Shown here: one piece after another, positions 6,321-8,644 of the stretch
Numbering within the stretch: position 1 is the first letter of the stretch
Layout of the letters: the number at the start of each line of letters is the position of its first letter
Source: an uncultured Lachnospiraceae bacterium
GTDB lineage: Bacteria > Bacillota > Clostridia > Lachnospirales > Lachnospiraceae
NCBI GenBank assembly: GCA_937916415.1
Contig: CALGGH010000106.1
Coordinates: 1-8,644 of the forward strand
Direction: 5' to 3'
DNA: 8,644 nt
Translations under genes and position numbers: made by a program
Notes under the pieces: model-generated
Told to the model about the DNA's origin: nothing
What the model saw: only the letters and a program-made list of their open reading frames with translations
The model's database searches: none

Positions 6321-7553
6321 TCATTGATCCAGCACGTGTATGAACAGCCCGCTTAACAGCTTGGGTTCAAACCACGTGGACTTGGGCGGCATGAGCAGCC
6401 CCGCGTCCGCCACGTCAAAAAGCTCACGTATGTCCGTCGGAAACATCGCGAATGCGCAAGCGCAATCCAGGCTGCATCTGCGTTCCAGCTCCTCCAGCCC
6501 GCGTATTCCTCCTACGAAATCTATCCTCTTGTCGGTCTTTGGATCCTCGATGCCCAGAATCGGTCCGAGCACGTGATCCTGAAGTATCGCCACGTCCAGG
6601 TCCCTTACCGGATCTCCGGTGAGCCACGCGGGATCATATTCCAGCCTGTACCACCTGCCTCCCAGGAGCAGTCCGCACTGACCCTTGTGATCAGGATGAA
6701 CCATGCCCTCGGATGATGACACCTCATACGTTTCTCTCAGTTTATCCAGGAACTCATCTTCGAACAATCCATTTAAGTCCTTGATAACGCGGTTGTAATC
6801 CATGATCATGAGTTCATTGTCCGGGAAAAGCACGGAAAGGAAATGCTCCGCTTCCGAATCCTCGGGGACCGTGGGATCACTCCTCCTGTTTAGTGCCACC
6901 CTCACCGCCGACGCGCACCTGTGATGTCCGTCAGCAATGTATATCGAATCCATGCGCCCAAAGGCTTCGCTCACCGCCTTTACGTCGTCATCATCATTCA
7001 TTATCCAGACGCGCTGCCTGGCATCCGCCTTCTCGAAGTCATATAAGGAAGGCGTCTCCTTGATGCGCGAGATGATCCCCTCGATCATCTCATTACGCCT
7101 GTATGCCAAAAATATCGGGCCGGTCTGCGCATTGCATACGTCGACGTGCCTTATGCGGTCAGCCTCCTTGTCCGCACGGGTATTCTCGTGTTTCTTGATG
7201 ATGCCGTCCACGTAGTCCTGCACGGAGCTGGTGGCCACAATCCCGGTCTGAACCTTCCCGCGGAAGGTCTGCTCATATACGTAATATGACGCCACGGCAT
7301 CCTGAACGAACTCTCCAGCCTCAATCTGGGCCTTAAGCATGTCGCGGGCACATTCATATACCTCCTGCGCATACATGTCGTGATCCGGCTCAAACTGAGT
7401 CTCCGGCCTGTCGATGCGCAAAAAAGAATGCTCATCGCCGCGGGTGAGCTCGTATGCTTCCTGCCTGCTGTATACGTCGTAAGGCAGGGACGCTATGTCC
7501 GTAACGTATTTGGCTGCGGGCCGAAATGCCCTAAAAGGTCTGACGTCAGCCAT
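6321..7553 (-). CDS. DUF1015 family protein
   Basis: The 410-residue protein is a full-length member of DUF1015 (COG4198). It starts with VRPFRAFRP (4-12) and carries NAQTGPIF (141-148), IADGHHR (206-212) and the C-terminal family signature MPPKSTWFEPK (388-398). No signal peptide or membrane segment is seen. The family has no function I can state with certainty, but its genes commonly accompany serA and serC in clostridia, and serA lies about 640 nt away here. The DGHHR motif resembles that of ParB/SerK-fold enzymes, some of which phosphorylate free serine, so a role in serine or phosphoserine metabolism is a reasonable guess. AAAGGAGAGG ends 4 nt before the ATG and decides the start. It has its own predicted promoter and likely cotranscribes the branching-enzyme-like gene. 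Confidence 0.9.
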   Translation of the reverse strand: MADVRPFRAFRPAAKYVTDIASLPYDVYSRQEAYELTRGDEHSFLRIDRPETQFEPDHDMYAQEVYECARDMLKAQIEAGEFVQDAVASYYVYEQTFRGKVQTGIVATSSVQDYVDGIIKKHENTRADKEADRIRHVDVCNAQTGPIFLAYRRNEMIEGIISRIKETPSLYDFEKADARQRVWIMNDDDDVKAVSEAFGRMDSIYIADGHHRCASAVRVALNRRSDPTVPEDSEAEHFLSVLFPDNELMIMDYNRVIKDLNGLFEDEFLDKLRETYEVSSSEGMVHPDHKGQCGLLLGGRWYRLEYDPAWLTGDPVRDLDVAILQDHVLGPILGIEDPKTDKRIDFVGGIRGLEELERRCSLDCACAFAMFPTDIRELFDVADAGLLMPPKSTWFEPKLLSGLFIHVLDQ

Positions 7554-7581
7554 GATTCCTCTCCTTTACAAAGATATAAAA

Positions 7582-7611
7582 ATTTTAACACAAATCAACG
7601 TACATTCACAA
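7582..7611 (-). promoter_or_regulatory. Predicted promoter of the DUF1015 gene
   Basis: On the minus strand a -35 TTGTGA (7611-7606) lies 18 nt from a -10 TAAAAT (7587-7582) preceded by an extended TGT (7590-7588). The start would be near 7575, giving a short leader of about 20 nt that holds the ribosome binding site. Confidence 0.5.
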
Positions 7612-7628
7612 TAAAATGAAACAAAATA

Positions 7629-7637
7629 TGGTACAAT
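7629..7637 (+). promoter_or_regulatory. Predicted extended -10 promoter of the 93-residue gene
   Basis: TGGTACAAT is an extended -10 (TGn plus TACAAT at 7632-7637). There is no good -35 at standard spacing; TTCACA at 7605-7610 is 21 nt away. The start would fall near 7644, immediately before the first leader hairpin. Confidence 0.45.
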
Positions 7638-7644
7638 TGGGCAT

Positions 7645-7697
7645 GGAAATGCATCCATGCATTTCCAAACATGCCTGGTCTCATCCATGAGACCGGG
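7645..7697 (+). promoter_or_regulatory. Two tandem TCCA-loop hairpins in the leader of the 93-residue gene
   Basis: Hairpin 1 has arms ggaaatgca (7645-7653) and tgcatttcc (7658-7666), perfect over 9 bp. Hairpin 2 has arms at 7674-7683 and 7688-7697, with ggtctca/tgagacc perfect plus three more pairs, one of them T-G. Both enclose the same tetraloop, TCCA, closed by an A-T pair. No T-run follows, so they are not typical terminators. The spacer is 7 nt and the second hairpin ends 34 nt before the ATG. This is a structured 5' leader of unknown role. Confidence 0.7.
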
Positions 7698-7731
7698 GCG
7701 TAGAACTATAAAATAATACAGAGGTAAGAAA

Positions 7732-8013
7732 ATGACTGAAAAGAATGCAAAAATACTACAGAGGATCAACAAATATGCAGAGGAACACCTGGCGGACATC
7801 GATCCGCAGAAAACTCCGGTCAGCTTCCAGCTGGAAACCCTAAAGCCCATCATGCAGGAGATCGCCGATGAAGAAAAGATGTCCCTCGAGGACATGTTCA
7901 TCCTCTACATGGACCTGGCCAGCGAAGCGGGCGTCATCGCCGAAAAGAAGCTGCAGGATGATCTGGGCGAAAAACCCCAGACCTTTGCTGACATCGCCAA
8001 CTTCGTCAATTAA
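7732..8013 (+). CDS. Small acidic protein of unknown function
   Basis: I do not recognise this 93-residue protein. It is acidic and probably mostly helical: an N-terminal helix (about 1-20), a PVSFQLETLKPIMQEIADEE segment (about 29-48, quoted in full at 20 residues), an LEDMFILYMDLASEAGVIAEKKL segment with key residues M54, Y58, M59 and L61, and a C-terminal TFADIANFVN. There are no membrane segments, signal peptide, cysteines or obvious metal or nucleotide motifs. GAGG 7 nt before the ATG, a predicted promoter, a structured leader and a strong terminator argue that it is a real monocistronic gene. It splits the DUF1015 gene from serA, pointing against both. Confidence 0.8.
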   Translation: MTEKNAKILQRINKYAEEHLADIDPQKTPVSFQLETLKPIMQEIADEEKMSLEDMFILYMDLASEAGVIAEKKLQDDLGEKPQTFADIANFVN

Positions 8014-8034
8014 AGTAATGGAGTAATTTTTTAT

Positions 8035-8121
8035 AGGCATCAACAATGTCTCCCTCACCTACTGCCGCCACCCGTTTCATGGCATAAATAAAATAACAGG
8101 CATTAATAATGTCTCCCGCAC
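8035..8121 (+). repeat. Imperfect 24-bp direct repeat (two copies)
   Basis: Copies at 8035-8058 and 8098-8121 agree at 21 of 24 positions (shared core aatgtctccc). The second copy overlaps the left arm of the terminator hairpin, so the terminator's right arm could also pair with the first copy. This suggests a partial duplication of a terminator or a small repeat-element remnant. Confidence 0.7.
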
Positions 8122-8166
8122 GAGGACTGACGGGCCGCAGAAGGGAGACATTTATTAAAGCCTGTT
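8095..8166. terminator. Large bidirectional intrinsic terminator between the 93-residue gene and serA
   Basis: Arms at 8095-8117 and 8143-8166 pair over about 22 bp with one mismatch and one bulge, around a 25-nt loop. T-rich tracts follow on both strands (8167-8190 on plus; 8094-8080 on minus). It lies between convergent stops at 8013 and 8196, so it can end both transcripts. Its arms are longer than usual for a simple terminator, which fits with the nearby duplicated arm. Confidence 0.8.
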
Positions 8167-8195
8167 TATTTGTTTTTATTCTATTCTATCTTCTT

Positions 8196-8644
8196 TTATT
8201 TTACTTTACGAACCCTGAACACTCCGTCTATGGCGCCTATCTTGTCGATGATGTCACCCGAAACTGGATCAGACACGTCGATCAGCGTATATGCCACGTC
8301 ACCCTTGGACTTGTTGGTCATGTCCTGAATGTTCACCTTGGATGAACCGAACACGCTGGTGAACTGGCCGATCATGTTGGAAATGTTCTTGTGCAGTACC
8401 GCGATTCGTCCGGCATTCTCGCACGCTCCCATGTCACATCCGGGGAAATTAACGCTGTTGGTGATGTTGCCGTTCTCGAGATAGTCCTTCATCTGCCTGA
8501 CGGCCATGGCGGCACAGTTATCCTCTGCCTCCTCGGTGGAAGCTCCCAGGTGAGGAAGTACGATGCATCCGGGCTTGCCTGCAGTGGTAGGATTGGCAAA
8601 GTCTGACACGTACCTGCAGGCAAGCCCGGATGCATCGTACTTCC
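8196..8644 (-). CDS. serA: D-3-phosphoglycerate dehydrogenase, C-terminal part (runs off the window)
   Basis: This enzyme oxidises 3-phosphoglycerate to phosphohydroxypyruvate with NAD, the first step of serine synthesis. Only the C-terminal part is present. SDFANPTTAGKPGCIVLPH matches the end of the nucleotide-binding domain, with LPHLGASTEEAEDN carrying the catalytic His of the D-2-hydroxyacid dehydrogenases (codon at 8550-8552). The rest is an ACT regulatory domain (about 8199-8400; NISNMIGQFTSVFG through the last residues VRKVK), the usual serine-sensing or assembly domain. The frame is open to the window edge, but residues encoded above about 8613 do not look like SerA and coincide with an exact fold-back of 8554-8584, so the true upstream sequence is probably missing. 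Stop is TAA at 8196-8198. Identity is very sure. Confidence 0.93.
   Translation of the reverse strand, partial: KYDASGLACRYVSDFANPTTAGKPGCIVLPHLGASTEEAEDNCAAMAVRQMKDYLENGNITNSVNFPGCDMGACENAGRIAVLHKNISNMIGQFTSVFGSSKVNIQDMTNKSKGDVAYTLIDVSDPVSGDIIDKIGAIDGVFRVRKVK
8554..8644. repeat. Perfect 31-bp inverted repeat at the window end, probable fold-back artefact
   Basis: 8554-8584 is exactly the reverse complement of 8614-8644, with a 29-nt spacer, and the copy runs to the last base. It lies inside serA coding sequence, and the SerA match stops at the edge of the second copy. This is typical of a chimeric or mis-extended contig end rather than of biology. Confidence 0.9.

Noticed and set aside
8554..8644. 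Insertion-sequence terminal inverted repeats or an attachment site at the window end
   Set aside because: The repeat is perfect, reaches the last base and copies serA coding sequence, which fits a fold-back artefact and not a mobile element.

Overview
The window reads as chromosomal core-metabolism DNA from a low-GC-lineage Gram-positive anaerobe, most likely an uncultured gut or rumen clostridium near Lachnospiraceae. The reasons are the acetyl-CoA-type MetA, a stand-alone NadR-like adenylyltransferase beside pncB and nadE, a DUF1015 gene close to serA, strong GGAGG-type ribosome binding sites and a tRNA gene without encoded CCA. Base composition is moderate (roughly half G+C by eye). No phage, transposon, CRISPR or resistance genes are visible. 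The taxonomic call is inference from gene types only.

Layout, left to right. (1) 1-1055: a 15-bp perfect hairpin/palindrome, then metA (+), homoserine O-acetyltransferase for methionine synthesis. (2) 1072-3527 (minus): a tight NAD operon transcribed nadR-like adenylyltransferase, pncB, nadE, with a 1-nt gap and an 11-nt overlap. Together these form a complete Preiss-Handler route from nicotinate to NAD. (3) 3528-3679: a divergent control region where a minus-strand promoter for the NAD operon overlaps the plus-strand promoter of a tRNA gene. The NAD leader carries a triplicated short repeat. (4) 3680-3791: tRNA-Thr(CGT) and a hairpin terminator shared with the convergent gene on its right. 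(5) 3797-7553 (minus): a DUF1015 gene followed, after 82 nt, by an 813-residue relative of glycogen branching enzyme. The latter has lost the third catalytic carboxylate and gained a roughly 100-residue Ala/Glu/Lys-rich coiled-coil tail. (6) 7554-8195: divergent promoters, two tandem TCCA-loop hairpins, a small unrecognised acidic protein gene (+), and a large bidirectional terminator with a duplicated arm. (7) 8196-8644: the C-terminal end of serA (minus). Its last 31 bases are a perfect fold-back of nearby sequence, most simply a contig-end artefact.

The items most worth following up are the branching-enzyme-like probable pseudoenzyme with its coiled-coil tail, the NadR-type domain standing in the place of NadD, the structured leader in front of the unknown 93-residue gene, and the DUF1015 protein near serA. 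The contig-end inverted repeat should be treated as a warning about the sequence beyond about 8613.
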